Assembly (NCBI GenBank): GCA_021776685.1 | Contig: JAJFFJ010000123.1 | Coordinates: 1-42,678 of the forward strand | Origin: Alphaproteobacteria bacterium | GTDB taxonomy: Bacteria; Pseudomonadota; Alphaproteobacteria; Bin65 | Length of the DNA: 42,678 nucleotides | Direction of reading: 5' to 3' | Part shown: piece by piece, positions 42,508 through 42,678 of the stretch | Layout of the letters: every line of letters begins with the position of its first letter | How positions within the stretch are numbered: position 1 is the first letter of the stretch | Notes under the pieces: generated by a model | Databases searched by the model: none | What the model saw: only the letters and a program-made list of their open reading frames with translations | Told to the model about the DNA's origin: nothing | Made by a program: the position numbers and the translations under genes

Positions 42508-42678
42508 TCACATCGCGCTGACGCCGCCGTCGAGCACCATCTCCGCACCGGTCATGAAGGCGGACTCGTCGGAGGCGAGATAGACCACGGCGTAGCCGAT
42601 ATCTTCCGGCTTGCCCACATTGCCGAGGGGCAGTTGCCGGCCCAGCTTCTGCAGCCGCTCGTCCCGGCTGAGGTTCTG
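42508..42678 (-). CDS. SDR-family oxidoreductase, C-terminal fragment
   Basis: 56 residues running in from the right edge, stop TGA at 42508-42510. The sequence shows the end of a short-chain dehydrogenase: PLGNVGKPEDIGYAVVYLAS, DESAFMTGAEM and VLDGGVSAM, the usual substrate-loop and C-terminal pattern. The GxxVxDGG-type end is of the classical SDR kind. It is probably co-transcribed with the DUF1491 gene, 11 bases downstream. The rest of the gene is outside the window. Confidence 0.9.
   Translation of the reverse strand, partial: QNLSRDERLQKLGRQLPLGNVGKPEDIGYAVVYLASDESAFMTGAEMVLDGGVSAM

Overview
The window is GC-rich chromosomal DNA from an alphaproteobacterium, probably in or near the Rhodospirillales-type lineages. 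Three things point there: the gene orders fabD-fabG-acpP-fabF-mltG, surA-pdxA-rsmA, alr-mlaE-mlaF-radA-cvpA-purF-SDR and guaB-rsmB-guaA; the presence of DUF2794 and DUF1491 genes, which are essentially alphaproteobacterial; and a GTTC-N7-GTTC motif matching the alphaproteobacterial LexA box. No rRNA, tRNA, CRISPR, phage or transposase was seen. Genes are tightly packed, with many overlaps of 1 to 14 bases and several GTG or TTG starts. Most of the window is housekeeping DNA; the unusual parts are inserted genes and small regulatory structures.

Layout, left to right. (1) 1-2142 (+): end of surA, then pdxA and rsmA. (2) 2159-3689 (-): gmk and yicC. (3) 3819-6394 (+): an SDR oxidoreductase and a protein fusing a DedA/VTT membrane domain to an ATP-grasp ligase, sitting between yicC and mltG. 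(4) 6477-11207 (-): mltG, fabF, acpP, fabG and fabD, for fatty-acid synthesis and murein lysis. (5) 11524-13169 (+): rpsF-rpsR-rplI, with long low-complexity tails on bS6 and bL9, closed by a strong terminator. (6) 13315-23276 (+): cfa, dnaB, alr, mlaE, mlaF, radA, cvpA, purF and an SDR. (7) 23312-27944 (-): a yfgM-like gene, bamB, der and capA-like, combining envelope assembly and ribosome maturation. (8) 28188-30096: small alphaproteobacterial genes, two of them secreted, plus a DUF2794 gene behind a five-codon mini-ORF and a zinc-ribbon gene behind a possible LexA box. (9) 30132-38447: guaA, a GNAT acetyltransferase, rsmB-like and guaB (all -), interrupted on the other strand by a 1074-residue six-PAS class III adenylate cyclase. 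(10) 38585-42162: tyrosine/4-hydroxyphenylpyruvate catabolism genes maiA, fahA and hpd (-) and a divergent MarR regulator (+); a perfect 18-bp palindrome fills the spacer of the hpd promoter. (11) 42159-42678 (-): DUF1491 and the C-terminal end of another SDR.

How the parts work together: the fab cluster, cfa and mlaEF make, modify and traffic membrane lipids. SurA, BamB and the YfgM-like protein serve outer-membrane protein biogenesis. guaA, guaB, gmk and purF cover purine and GMP supply, and the cyclase inside the gua cluster would make a purine second messenger. hpd, maiA and fahA form three steps of the homogentisate pathway, but homogentisate dioxygenase is not in the window. The best candidates for something undescribed are the DedA-ATP-grasp fusion, the duplicated (PAS)3 sensor cyclase, the in-frame triplicated stop-codon repeat after guaA, and the hairpin/mini-ORF leader of the DUF2794 gene.
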